A DNA stretch of 21,009 nucleotides from positions 1 through 21,009 of the forward strand of contig JAIXRB010000147.1 in the NCBI GenBank assembly GCA_027485405.1, in the 5' to 3' direction. The position numbers and the translations under genes are program-made. This stretch comes from Leptospiraceae bacterium (GTDB lineage Bacteria; Spirochaetota; Leptospiria; Leptospirales; Leptospiraceae). The notes beneath the pieces are model-generated. The model had not been told where the DNA came from and did no database searches. It worked only from the letters and a program-made list of their open reading frames with translations. This document shows, one piece after another, positions 6,322 through 14,206 of this stretch (the stretch's first letter is position 1; the number at the start of each line of letters is the position of its first letter).

Positions 6322-7992
6322 TTATTTGACAGAGATTAAAATCAAGTCTATATCTTTAGTTACTAGTTCAAACTTTCGATCAGGATACAAAAAGGGTAAC
6401 TCAAACAACTTGTTTGGAGTTGTGATCAGAAACAAAGGTTTATCCAGTTCCAAAAATTTTTCTTTGGTAAGATAGTCAGAGTCATCGCGGAATTTGTAGT
6501 TCCCCATGATCAAGATTGATTCGGGTCGATAGAACATGGGATAAAAAGTCAGATACTTGTAAAAACCAACTCGTCCACCTAATGCTATGGCATAGTCATA
6601 AAGGCGGAGATTTTTATCCTGGACAAGCGAAAGTAAAATGGGCATCAAAAGTAAGCTTAGGCTCACAAGAAACACTTGGGACGTTGTCCAAAGATGGATG
6701 ACAAAAGGGGCAATCTTTTGGGAATTCAGCCAAATAAGAGAAGCAAGGGATCCTAGAAAAAGAATGACTCCAGGAATTGTTTCAACTAATCCCATGCTGT
6801 CCTTAGGGTACGATCCATACTGTTTTTGGAAATCAGGGAGAGTGGAAAGATACTGAAACAAGAAGGGGAGTGCGAAAAACAAAACTCCCAAAAGAACACC
6901 AAAGAAGGCGGTCAATCCAACAAGTTTACGTTTGTTGAAGGTGTCTGGGCTTTGTTCCCATCGATTGAGAAGAGTTGCTCCGAAAAAAGACAATCCCAAG
7001 TATAGGGAAGAGCTGTAATGCGGAAGTTTGGTTTGTACGATAGAAAAAATGACGAGCAAACTCAACATCCAAAAACTGAAAAACAGAGAAACAGCACGCA
7101 TTGGGGAGTCTTTAGAAAAGAATAAGTCTAGATTCTGTTTTCGGAATCCTAAAAAAATCAAAGCAGTCCAAGGGAAAAACCCAATAAATGCGACTAAAAA
7201 ATGATAAAACCAAGGTCCTGTATGGGATTCAAGAGATTTTGATAAGAGCATGCCTTGGAAGGCATAAAATCCTTTGAGTGTATCAGTTCCGTAAAACAGA
7301 AGGTTAGGAACATAGTAAATGCTTAGAACCAGAAGAAATACTAAGAATCCAAGTAAAACATCGAGCCAGAAAATTCGAAACTTTCTTTCTATGAAAAGTA
7401 GGAAAAGAAATGAAGCTACTGGAAAGAACAAGCCCAGCGGACCCTTTGTTAAAACACCAAATCCAATCGCAATACCTGACAAAATAATCCACGGTAGGCG
7501 ATCTTTGAAACCAGACTTGAGTTTTAAGTAGTACTCATATAGAAAACAAAAAGAGAGAAAGAGAAAGGTGTTGAACCAGTGATCAATGTAAGCTGTTCTC
7601 GATAGAACAAGTGGAATCAAAGAGGAGGAGTAAAGAAGACACCAGAAAGTTGCCAATTGTTTTGAAAAATGCCTCTTTGCAAACCAATAGATAGAAATGA
7701 AGCAGACGAGCCCACTCAAAATAGCCTGTAGCCTGGTTGCAAATTCGTTGATCCCAAAACAAAAGTAAAACAAGCTAGTGATCCAAAAAATATAAGGAGG
7801 TTTTTCTGTATAGAGCTGATCGTTTACCGTTAATCGAAAAAATTCGCCGTTTAGGAACATGTTTTTGGAGACAGTTCCATAGATGTTCTCGTCCCAATCA
7901 ATTAAGGGAAAACTGCTAAGTCCGCTGAGTAAAAAAATAGTGTAAAACAAAAATAAAGTTCGAATTGGGTTGTTTGTTTGGTTCCAGAGCAT
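6322..7992 (-). CDS. ArnT/PMT-like GT39 glycosyltransferase, polytopic membrane protein
   Basis: A 556-residue protein with about 12 membrane helices and a soluble C-terminal domain from roughly residue 470. It belongs to the GT39/ArnT superfamily, which takes a sugar from a polyprenyl-phosphate carrier and adds it to lipid A, protein or another glycan outside the inner membrane. The catalytic first loop has DWDENIYG (32-39; D34, E35) and EKPPYIFW (63-70). A second conserved Asp is D137 in TAYIDHWFN. LTKGPLGL (181-188) is also typical of the ArnT branch. The start is ATG at 7992, with AAGGA (8004-8000) seven bases upstream. It is convergent with the GT2 gene, so not in the same operon. The neighbouring deacetylase and GT2 could supply its donor. 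The acceptor is unknown. Confidence 0.87.
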   Translation of the reverse strand: MLWNQTNNPIRTLFLFYTIFLLSGLSSFPLIDWDENIYGTVSKNMFLNGEFFRLTVNDQLYTEKPPYIFWITSLFYFCFGINEFATRLQAILSGLVCFISIYWFAKRHFSKQLATFWCLLYSSSLIPLVLSRTAYIDHWFNTFLFLSFCFLYEYYLKLKSGFKDRLPWIILSGIAIGFGVLTKGPLGLFFPVASFLFLLFIERKFRIFWLDVLLGFLVFLLVLSIYYVPNLLFYGTDTLKGFYAFQGMLLSKSLESHTGPWFYHFLVAFIGFFPWTALIFLGFRKQNLDLFFSKDSPMRAVSLFFSFWMLSLLVIFSIVQTKLPHYSSSLYLGLSFFGATLLNRWEQSPDTFNKRKLVGLTAFFGVLLGVLFFALPFLFQYLSTLPDFQKQYGSYPKDSMGLVETIPGVILFLGSLASLIWLNSQKIAPFVIHLWTTSQVFLVSLSLLLMPILLSLVQDKNLRLYDYAIALGGRVGFYKYLTFYPMFYRPESILIMGNYKFRDDSDYLTKEKFLELDKPLFLITTPNKLFELPFLYPDRKFELVTKDIDLILISVK

Positions 7993-8046
7993 GGAAATTT
8001 CCTTAGCTAAACAGACATTGAAACGCTATTTCATGACAAGTGAAAA

Positions 8047-9411
8047 ATGAATGCGAAGAAAAATACCCATTTTAGAATAAGAGAAGGGAAGAGAAAATTG
8101 AGCAAACCAAGTTTAGAAAAATCACTGGGTCCTTGGATGCTATGGGGTTTGGGAGTAGGCTACGTAATCTCAGGAATGTACTTTGGTTGGAACTTGGGAT
8201 TGCCTTTGGGCGGGACTTTGGGTATGGCAATTGCTACCGTTTTCATATCGATCATGTATGTTTTCTTTACTATGTGTTATACGGAAATGGCTTGTGCAAT
8301 TCCAAAGGCTGGCGGGGCTTTCGATTATGCCAATCTTGCCTTCGGCGAAAAAATTGGGATCTTTGCTGGTCTGGCCCAATGGATAGAATTCTTGTTTGCA
8401 CCACCTGCTATAGCATTTGCAATTGGGGCATATTTTCATGAATTCTTTCCTGAATTGCCTGTACTCGGGATTGCCAGTTTTTCATTTTTTATTTTTACTT
8501 TTATTAACATCATTGGGGTTCGTTTAGCGGCTCAGTTTGAATTGTTTATCACCTGTTTTGCTGTTTTTGAACTGCTTTTGTTCGCTTCCTGGACTTTGCC
8601 AAGCTTTCGCTGGGAAAATCTTACGGCGAACCCATTGCCTAATGGCTACCTAGGAGTGTTTGCCTGCTTTCCCTTTGCGATTTGGTTTTTTCTTGCGATT
8701 GAGGGAATAGCGAATGTTGCGGAAGAAACAGAAAATCCACAAAAGAACATACGAATTGGTTTTTTCTCTGCAATTGCCACTCTTGTGTTTCTTTGCTTTC
8801 TTACTTTTTTTTCGGCAATTGGAGTGGCTGGTTGGGAAGCGATTGTTTACCCGGATGCAAGCGATTTGAACGTTACTTCAGACAGTCCCTTGCCTCTTGC
8901 CTTATTCAAAATCGTAGGAAAAGACAGTGTCCTCTATCATCTACTTATCACTATTGGTCTGTTTGGTTTAGTTGCTTCTTTCCATGGAATCATTTTGGCG
9001 GCGGGTCGAATTACTTTTGAATTTGGCAGAACGGGATTTCTACCCAAAGGCTTAGGCAGAATCCACCAAAAGTTTCATACACCCTACTTGGCACTCATCT
9101 TTAATATGGCTATTGGGCTTCTTGCTCTCATCACTGGAAAGACCTCGGAGATCATAACCATCGCCTGTTTTGGAGCTTTGGGGCTGTACATATTGTCTTT
9201 GCTTTCTTACTTTCGATTGAAGACAAAAGAACCAAATTTGCCCCGACCATTTATCGCCTTAGCTCACCCGATTGGTCCCGCTATCGCTTTGGCAATTGCG
9301 CTTGTTGCCTTTGGAAGTATGATTGTCTTTCACCCTTGGCTAGCATGCCTATTCTTTAGCCTACTTTGCCTAGGGTTTTTTACTCTCAATTATATAAAGG
9401 CTAAGGAATAA
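8047..9411 (+). CDS. APC-superfamily permease, ethanolamine-permease type
   Basis: A 454-residue inner-membrane transporter with about 12 hydrophobic helices. The first helix carries GVGYVISGMYFGWN, and TEMACAIPKAGGAFDY follows helix 2. Helix 3 has FLFAPPAIAFAIG. A later loop has ANVAEETENPQKNI, the E-E-x-x-N-P-x-x-x-I pattern found throughout this superfamily. The overall pattern recalls bacterial ethanolamine permeases (Eat family), but substrate prediction inside the APC superfamily is unreliable, and amino acids remain possible. An in-frame TGA lies two codons before the ATG at 8047, so this is the earliest start. The basic N-terminal stretch (about residues 1-30) is longer than needed, and no good Shine-Dalgarno sequence precedes it. 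No eut catabolic genes are nearby. It is divergent from the GT39 gene, 54 bp away. Confidence 0.85.
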   Translation: MNAKKNTHFRIREGKRKLSKPSLEKSLGPWMLWGLGVGYVISGMYFGWNLGLPLGGTLGMAIATVFISIMYVFFTMCYTEMACAIPKAGGAFDYANLAFGEKIGIFAGLAQWIEFLFAPPAIAFAIGAYFHEFFPELPVLGIASFSFFIFTFINIIGVRLAAQFELFITCFAVFELLLFASWTLPSFRWENLTANPLPNGYLGVFACFPFAIWFFLAIEGIANVAEETENPQKNIRIGFFSAIATLVFLCFLTFFSAIGVAGWEAIVYPDASDLNVTSDSPLPLALFKIVGKDSVLYHLLITIGLFGLVASFHGIILAAGRITFEFGRTGFLPKGLGRIHQKFHTPYLALIFNMAIGLLALITGKTSEIITIACFGALGLYILSLLSYFRLKTKEPNLPRPFIALAHPIGPAIALAIALVAFGSMIVFHPWLACLFFSLLCLGFFTLNYIKAKE

Positions 9412-9422
9412 TTCCAAAGCCT
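9398..9422. terminator. Symmetric hairpin between the permease and lipoprotein genes
   Basis: AGGCT (9398-9402) pairs with AGCCT (9418-9422), and GGAA (9405-9408) with TTCC (9412-9415), separated by an AA/AA internal mismatch and closed by a 3-base loop. The hairpin covers the permease stop codon and lies between two convergent genes. The + strand downstream is pyrimidine-rich but has no clean T-run, so it could serve as a bidirectional terminator of modest strength. Confidence 0.45.
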
Positions 9423-9426
9423 ATCT

Positions 9427-10647
9427 CTATCTGTCTGCGAAATTTGCCTCGATTACGCCTCGCTTTGAGCCTGTAATGTTTAGAACTTTCTTCCCTAAAA
9501 AGCGAAAGCTTGAATCTTTTTTATACATCAATTCTTCAGCAAACATAGATTCTTTGCCAGGATAAGTCAGTTCCCATTCTGAACCAGAAGCATCTGTTTT
9601 TCGATCATTCACTTGCTTTACGCCAGTATATTCTATCAAATCATTTTTAAAATTGATCGCATCTTCCAATGCAAGGCCTTTGAATTTGAAAATAATTGTG
9701 TTCTGTTCTGTTAAACGAAACCATTCTTCTTTAATTTGTTTTCCTGCTTTGTCGGAGACAAGCTTTGCCCAGTCTTTCATCCCCTGTTCACGTGCCACGT
9801 CTTGCGTAATGTCCGCTCCTCTTCCTTCTAAAGATCCGGATCCAAAGATTTTACCGTCTCCCCAAAGCTGGATGATTCGATAAGGCCCTGTAGCCGCCGC
9901 ACTTAAGAAATCGGTCTTTTTGCCTCCTGGGAGTACGACGGGAGGTTGGTCTTTGGTTTCTACTTTTCCTAAAATGAGGACGTCTGCTCCCGATTCGGCG
10001 GCAAGAGTCAGAAGTGGGCTTCCTTCTTCGACACCAGTTAGGTCTAGTTTGGAAAGACCAGGGTTTCTTTTTAGAGCAGAGCTCAATTGAGAGGAATCCA
10101 CAATTTTGTTTCCTTTGGATCGGAGTCTTTCCATTAGTTCTGCTTCGGCAAGGTTTGTGCTAGAACCAAACGGGATAGATTTTCCGCTTAGATTGGCTTG
10201 GATTAAAACTGCTATGCGAGGGTTTCCTACTTCATCCAAAAGCTCATCTACTGCGGTTGAGAGCCGCGACATTTCCACTTCACAGCGAACAGTCAAGCGA
10301 ACCATGTCTTGGGTGTCCAATTTCCAAAGTTCTTCGTTTAAAATGTCGTATTTTTTGACGAAAGCATCTGTTTTTCCATAGAGTCGGGAACCCAAAGACT
10401 GCCCGTCTGCCACAGTTGATTTGGAAGTGATTTGCTCTCCAATTAACTTTCGCACAGCGTTCAATTTTGCATCTTTCAATGCCTTGTTTCGGGCTAGAGC
10501 AAGATCTTTTTGGTAAATGGGAGCTTCACCAAGGCTTGTCACAACATTTTCTTGGGTCTTCGTGCTTGACTTTTGGTTTCCGGAACCAGCGCACCCAAGG
10601 GCTAAAAAAGCGGAAAGAGAAGTAATGAGAAAAACGTTTAGGAACAT
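9427..10647 (-). CDS. Putative lipoprotein with LPP20/FlgT-like N-terminal region
   Basis: A 406-residue exported protein. The first 19 residues are hydrophobic and end in ALGC, a relaxed lipobox of the kind spirochaetes use, giving a lipidated C19. A Gly/Ser/Lys-rich tether follows. Residues about 45-130 (ALARNKALKDAKLNAVRKLI and VRCEVEMSRL) resemble the LPP20/FlgT N-terminal fold. The middle (about 143-235, GNPRIAVLI to GADVLILGKVE) resembles the nucleotide-free Rossmann-like repeat of CsgG/TolB/FlgT proteins. The C-terminal part is not recognised. The signal peptide lacks the usual Lys or Arg after the initiator Met. AAGGAG lies 12 bases before the ATG, rather far. No other ATG, GTG or TTG is available after the upstream in-frame TAA. 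Function unknown; outer-membrane or periplasmic location inferred. Confidence 0.8.
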   Translation of the reverse strand: MFLNVFLITSLSAFLALGCAGSGNQKSSTKTQENVVTSLGEAPIYQKDLALARNKALKDAKLNAVRKLIGEQITSKSTVADGQSLGSRLYGKTDAFVKKYDILNEELWKLDTQDMVRLTVRCEVEMSRLSTAVDELLDEVGNPRIAVLIQANLSGKSIPFGSSTNLAEAELMERLRSKGNKIVDSSQLSSALKRNPGLSKLDLTGVEEGSPLLTLAAESGADVLILGKVETKDQPPVVLPGGKKTDFLSAAATGPYRIIQLWGDGKIFGSGSLEGRGADITQDVAREQGMKDWAKLVSDKAGKQIKEEWFRLTEQNTIIFKFKGLALEDAINFKNDLIEYTGVKQVNDRKTDASGSEWELTYPGKESMFAEELMYKKDSSFRFLGKKVLNITGSKRGVIEANFADR

Positions 10648-10659
10648 AATGATCCAATT

Positions 10660-10665
10660 CTCCTT
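10660..10665 (-). promoter_or_regulatory. Strong Shine-Dalgarno sequence with unusually long spacing
   Basis: AAGGAG on the minus strand, 12 bases before the lipoprotein ATG at 10647. Two in-frame AUH codons (ATC, ATT) sit closer, at spacings of 6 and 9. ATG remains the better start, but the spacing is outside the usual 5-9 bases. Confidence 0.5.
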
Positions 10666-10693
10666 GATGAATTGCCTAAGTTTGGAAGATTAT
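10664..10693 (+). promoter_or_regulatory. Candidate promoter of the NamZ-like gene cluster
   Basis: TTGATG (10664-10669), 18 bases, then GATTAT (10688-10693), each matching four of six consensus positions. It sits in the 52-bp divergent gap with the lipoprotein gene, and would start transcription at or next to the ATG at 10700. Weak evidence, by eye only. Confidence 0.28.
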
Positions 10694-10699
10694 CCCTAG

Positions 10700-11950
10700 A
10701 TGACCAAATCCTTTTTTGTTATATTTTTGTTTTTTCTCCTCCAGACCTGTCAGGCAGAACTGATCCCTCAGACCCGAATCCACCCAAAGTTTGCAACTGC
10801 CATCCCTTCTTCGGACGAATTTTACCAAACAGTATTGCCTTCACTTAAAGGAAAAAAGGTGATGCTTGTGACCAACCCATCCGGAATCGGCAGGCGGCCG
10901 GAAAGGATCCAAAAAGAATTTGCCGGAAACGAAGTCACCATTGAACATTTGATTGGACTAGAGCATGGCTTTTTGGGTCTGGAAGAGGAATTCAGTCAGA
11001 CACCAGTTACTATCGATGCTACCTTTGGGCGCCCGCTCTACCATATTTACAAGATCACAGACTCAGAATTGAAAAACCTAGTCTCAGAAGTGGATGCCAT
11101 AGTCTTTGATGTGCAAGACGTTGGTATGCGTTGTTATACCTACCTCAGCGTTCTTAAGAGACTGATGGATGCAAGTTCAAACCTTAAAACGCAATTCATA
11201 CTTTTGGATCATATTCATATCGCCATGCATTTACCTCCCAAGGGGCAAAAACTCAAAAGTAATTTTAAAAACTTTGCAGGAGAATTCCCTAGTCTTCTTA
11301 TAACAGGTATGACTATGGGCGAAGCGGCTTTGTTTTATAACAAAGAGTATTTGAATGAAAAAGTAAATTTGCAAATTTTAAAAGTCAAAGGATACCAAAG
11401 GATCCAGGGCAAATACTACGAAGAAACAGGACTTACCTGGAACACCCCTTCGCCCAATTTGCCAATGGCTGATTCGGCAAGAAATTATTTAGCACTTGTA
11501 TTGCTAGAAGGGGTAAACGTTTCAGTGGGAAGAGGAACACAAGCCCCTTTCGTTTATTTTGGTGCACCCTGGATGACGGAACCACAAATTCTCGCAGACA
11601 AATTGGATCTAACTTCTAAAGAAAAATATTTCTTCTCTCCAGTTTTTTTTAAACCAACCTTTGGGCCTTACAAAGGAAAGATTTGTTACGGTCTAAGAAT
11701 GAATTTAATATCATTTGATTATGACCCTTTCGAGTTGGCATTCAATCTGATTTCTAAAATGAAGGAGCAATACCCCAAAGAATTCAAATGGAATAAGTCG
11801 GCTACCAACCATTGGGTGGATAACCTTTGGGGCTCTGAGAACTTTCGAACGTCTATCGATAAAGGCTTGAGTTTTAATGAATTCTATAAATCCTTTGAAA
11901 AAGATGAAGAAGAGGAAAAGAGGCGGATTGCCCCTTATCTCGTATACTAA
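10700..11950 (+). CDS. Exported NamZ/DUF1343 (GH171-type) protein, divergent
   Basis: A 416-residue member of the DUF1343 family. Its characterised member, B. subtilis NamZ, is an exo-beta-N-acetylmuramidase acting on peptidoglycan fragments. Family landmarks here are VTNPSGIGRR (57-66), LEHGFLG (87-93, usually PEHGF), FDVQDVGMRCYTY (136-148), WNTPSPNLP (247-255), EGVNVSVGRGT (270-280) and FGAPW (287-291). Two signatures have changed: the usual DRPNP is DHIHI at 170-174, and HGMT is TGMT at 202-205. These are likely substrate-pocket positions, so the specificity may differ. A signal peptide ends near residue 19 (TCQA). Cleavage by signal peptidase I or lipidation at C17 are both possible. TAG directly precedes the ATG, fixing the start. 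No Shine-Dalgarno sequence is evident. The next gene begins 1 bp after the stop. Confidence 0.88.
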   Translation: MTKSFFVIFLFFLLQTCQAELIPQTRIHPKFATAIPSSDEFYQTVLPSLKGKKVMLVTNPSGIGRRPERIQKEFAGNEVTIEHLIGLEHGFLGLEEEFSQTPVTIDATFGRPLYHIYKITDSELKNLVSEVDAIVFDVQDVGMRCYTYLSVLKRLMDASSNLKTQFILLDHIHIAMHLPPKGQKLKSNFKNFAGEFPSLLITGMTMGEAALFYNKEYLNEKVNLQILKVKGYQRIQGKYYEETGLTWNTPSPNLPMADSARNYLALVLLEGVNVSVGRGTQAPFVYFGAPWMTEPQILADKLDLTSKEKYFFSPVFFKPTFGPYKGKICYGLRMNLISFDYDPFELAFNLISKMKEQYPKEFKWNKSATNHWVDNLWGSENFRTSIDKGLSFNEFYKSFEKDEEEEKRRIAPYLVY

Positions 11951-11951
11951 A

Positions 11952-12584
11952 ATGAAAAACTTTGGGTCTAAACGTCTAATCCAGATTTTGTTAGTATCTT
12001 TTTTAACTTTGATGGTTTTTTTCAGCGGCTCGCAATTGTTTTCCAAAGAAGGTAAAAATTTCCAACCGCTTCCAGCCAAAAAACTAAATTCAAAACTTCG
12101 AACAATTGCCTACGCAACCATTCGATCAACTCTATCAAAGACCTATGATTTTAAACAAGCACAAGATTATCGTTATCTCCCTTGCTCGGAAGAATTCCCA
12201 GAGCTACCGGGGGATTTTCCATGCAATTTCTTAACTCAGCCTGAACCTCAAAAAGAAGAGCCTGTAAACGTAGATTCGGTGGAAGCAACCGATGACGGTG
12301 TTTTGACGGAAACTATGGAAGGAGGGATCATCTCAGCCGCGGAAGGCAAAATCCAAAGTCCAAATTTAAACGGAAAAGTGCTGATGTTAGGTGAGGGGGA
12401 AGAGGCATTGACTCTTTTTTATCATAAAAATTCTTATATCTCTCATTACCGAATCGGAAATCAACTGGTGGTCTTTCTTTGGCAAAACCAAAAAGGGAAA
12501 GAAACACTAACTCAAATTTTACTCTTTAAACTAAACGCCGAGCTTTTTCCTGAAGATGGAAAGGAAGTGCTCTTTTCCCGCTAA
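11952..12584 (+). CDS. Unknown exported or membrane-anchored protein
   Basis: Not recognised. The frame is open further upstream, but the start chosen is ATG 11952, one base after the preceding stop. From there the protein begins MKNFGSKRL, followed by a hydrophobic helix (about residues 10-26) that looks like a signal peptide or membrane anchor. The 210-residue product then has a basic segment, two cysteines (YLPCSEEF and FPCNFL, near residues 76 and 90) that could form a disulfide, an acidic Pro/Glu-rich linker near 97-125, and a C-terminal half rich in alternating hydrophobic residues (GKVLMLGEGEEALTLFYHK) that suggests beta strands. It ends overlapping the DUF2797 start by one base (TAATG), so the two are probably translationally coupled. 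Export is inferred; function unknown. Confidence 0.75.
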   Translation: MKNFGSKRLIQILLVSFLTLMVFFSGSQLFSKEGKNFQPLPAKKLNSKLRTIAYATIRSTLSKTYDFKQAQDYRYLPCSEEFPELPGDFPCNFLTQPEPQKEEPVNVDSVEATDDGVLTETMEGGIISAAEGKIQSPNLNGKVLMLGEGEEALTLFYHKNSYISHYRIGNQLVVFLWQNQKGKETLTQILLFKLNAELFPEDGKEVLFSR

Positions 12585-13468
12585 TGGCTGATTTCAAAGT
12601 CAGTGGCTTCCTTCGGATGATGGAACACAAAGGGACAAAACCAGTTTCTTATTTTCTTTCGTATGCCACCTATCCTGAATCCTCAAAAAAGCAGACCCCA
12701 GCTGAAGAGTTTATCAGCCATTCTCCTTTAAATGACCTGATCGGCAGACAAGTTCGCTTATCTTTTACCGGCAGAATACGTTGTTTAGATTGTGGAAGAC
12801 TAACGAACAAAAGTTTTAGCCAAGGCAGTTGTTTCCCTTGTTTTCAATCACGCGCAAAAAATGATATGTGTATTTTGAAGCCAGAGCTTTGTCACTACCA
12901 CAAAGGAACATGTCGAGAGCCAGACTGGGGATTGAAAAACTGTTTCAAACCACATACAGTTTACTTTGCAAATTCTAGCGGGATTAAGGTAGGTATCACT
13001 AAGGAAAAACCAATCTCCAATCGATGGGTAGACCAAGGAGCTGTAGAGGGTATTCCCCTTTTGGAAATCCAAAGCAGAAGAGAAGCTGGAGTTATCGAAA
13101 ACTATCTATCAAAGTTCTTACCTGACAAAACATCTTGGCAGAAGATGGTGAGCAGTAACCCTGACTCAGTCGATTTGGTTCGGGAGAGAAACAAGTTTTT
13201 AAATCACCTTTCCACTCAAAGCTTTGAATTGGAGATAGAAAACGGCTCCACCAAACAATTAAAATACCAAACATTTGAATCAGAAACCGAAACCATAGAA
13301 TTCCCGGTCTCAAAATTCCCTGCCAAAGTAAAATCTTACAAAGCTGACCCGAATGCTCCCATCAAAGACAAACTTGTGGGAATCAAAGGCCAATATTTAC
13401 TTTTCGAAAACGGAGTGATCAATTTGCGGAGTGTAGGTGGCTATGAGTTTTCTTTCGAATCTGAATGA
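12584..13468 (+). CDS. DUF2797 zinc-finger protein with GIY-YIG-like motif
   Basis: A 294-residue member of the uncharacterised DUF2797 family. Eight cysteines at 67, 70, 83, 86, 96, 103, 110 and 120 form CxxC pairs and spaced Cys/His positions (ELCHYHKGTCREP), almost certainly binding structural zinc. Next comes PHTVYFANSSGIKVGIT (123-139), then RWVDQGA (147-153), a conserved AG..E (168-172) and DKTSW (181-185). The VYFA...KVGIT...RW...E order recalls a GIY-YIG nuclease core, where the Arg and Glu would be catalytic. This is a suggestion, not a proven homology. The last 90 residues are a less conserved tail. ATG overlaps the previous stop as TAATG, and its own stop overlaps the next start as ATGA. 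Cytoplasmic. Function unknown; a nucleic-acid role would fit the RNA-modifying neighbour. Confidence 0.87.
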   Translation: MADFKVSGFLRMMEHKGTKPVSYFLSYATYPESSKKQTPAEEFISHSPLNDLIGRQVRLSFTGRIRCLDCGRLTNKSFSQGSCFPCFQSRAKNDMCILKPELCHYHKGTCREPDWGLKNCFKPHTVYFANSSGIKVGITKEKPISNRWVDQGAVEGIPLLEIQSRREAGVIENYLSKFLPDKTSWQKMVSSNPDSVDLVRERNKFLNHLSTQSFELEIENGSTKQLKYQTFESETETIEFPVSKFPAKVKSYKADPNAPIKDKLVGIKGQYLLFENGVINLRSVGGYEFSFESE

Positions 13469-14196
13469 CTTTGCCAAAGAAGCTTCAGTTAGAAGAAACT
13501 CTAAGCACGATTCTCTACTTTGAAGACGATTTAAAACTTATTTTAGATAAACCCTATGGTTTACCCTCTCACCAAACAAAAGACCCAAAGCGAAAGGACT
13601 TTACAACTTTGGTTGGGAAGGCTTTAGAATATCCTAATCTTCGTACTTTGAATCGTTTGGATTTGAATACGACCGGGCTCATCATTCTGGGAAAGACTTC
13701 TGAAGACCAATCGAGTAAAGAGAAAAACAAGGAACTAGATTTGTTTCTTAGCAACTGCCAAAAAACCTACTTGTTTATAGCCCAAGGTATTCCTGGTTTT
13801 GAATCCCAAACAATTAGGAACCATATGCGAGAAGACCAAAAAAAAATGAAGATCGTCTTCAGCGGTGGCAAAGTGGCAATCACCCATCTGACGGTTTTGT
13901 CGAAAGATGAAACATCAAAACTATGGTTGGGAAAAGCCAGGATTGAGACAGGGAGAAGACATCAAATTCGTCTTCATTTGTCCCATTTGGGCCATCCTTT
14001 ATTGGGAGATACTTTGTATGGGGGCAAAGGAGACCGTATTTTCCTCCATTCTGCTGTTTTGGGCTGGAAATCGGGCGAGGAGTGGAAAGAAATTCAGTCG
14101 GATTGTCCCGATTTTTGGAGTCCGATTTTCTCAGAATGGGAGGACAAATCTATCCATGGTCTTATCACAAACAAAAACAAGAAGGAAATCCGTTAG
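13465..14196 (+). CDS. RluA-family RNA pseudouridine synthase
   Basis: Isomerises uridine to pseudouridine in rRNA or tRNA. The 243 residues form a bare RluA-type catalytic domain with no S4 RNA-binding domain. The catalytic Asp is D66 in LNRLDLNTTGLI (62-73). The family usually has HRLD, so His is replaced by Asn. The second signature is TGRRHQIRLHLSHLGHPLLGD (162-182), with GDTLYG at its end. DKPYGLPSH (28-36) corresponds to the conserved KPxGxxVH strand. The start ATG overlaps the DUF2797 stop as ATGA. The C-terminus (about 225-243) is a lysine-rich tail. Which uridine it modifies cannot be inferred from the sequence. It lies in a tightly packed cluster, so it is probably co-transcribed with its neighbours. 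Confidence 0.92.
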   Translation: MTLPKKLQLEETLSTILYFEDDLKLILDKPYGLPSHQTKDPKRKDFTTLVGKALEYPNLRTLNRLDLNTTGLIILGKTSEDQSSKEKNKELDLFLSNCQKTYLFIAQGIPGFESQTIRNHMREDQKKMKIVFSGGKVAITHLTVLSKDETSKLWLGKARIETGRRHQIRLHLSHLGHPLLGDTLYGGKGDRIFLHSAVLGWKSGEEWKEIQSDCPDFWSPIFSEWEDKSIHGLITNKNKKEIR

Positions 14197-14206
14197 GTTT
14201 AAATCT

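Noticed and set aside
6311..6327. AAATA/TATTT repeat between the convergent GT2 and GT39 genes
   Set aside because: Short and purely A/T, so a chance match is likely.
7993..8002. Perfect palindrome GGAAATTTCC between the GT39 and permease genes
   Set aside because: Ten bases, part of it explained by the AAGGA ribosome site; no second copy noticed.
11877..11951. Upstream start for the unknown exported protein inside the NamZ-like gene
   Set aside because: Starting at ATG 11952 places the signal-peptide-like helix at the N-terminus and gives a 1-bp gap to the previous stop.
13907..14206. Upstream in-frame extension of the small membrane protein into the pseudouridine synthase gene
   Set aside because: The extension would overlap 290 bases of a gene with clear motifs, and its translation looks like out-of-frame noise; ATG 14207 gives a sensible protein.
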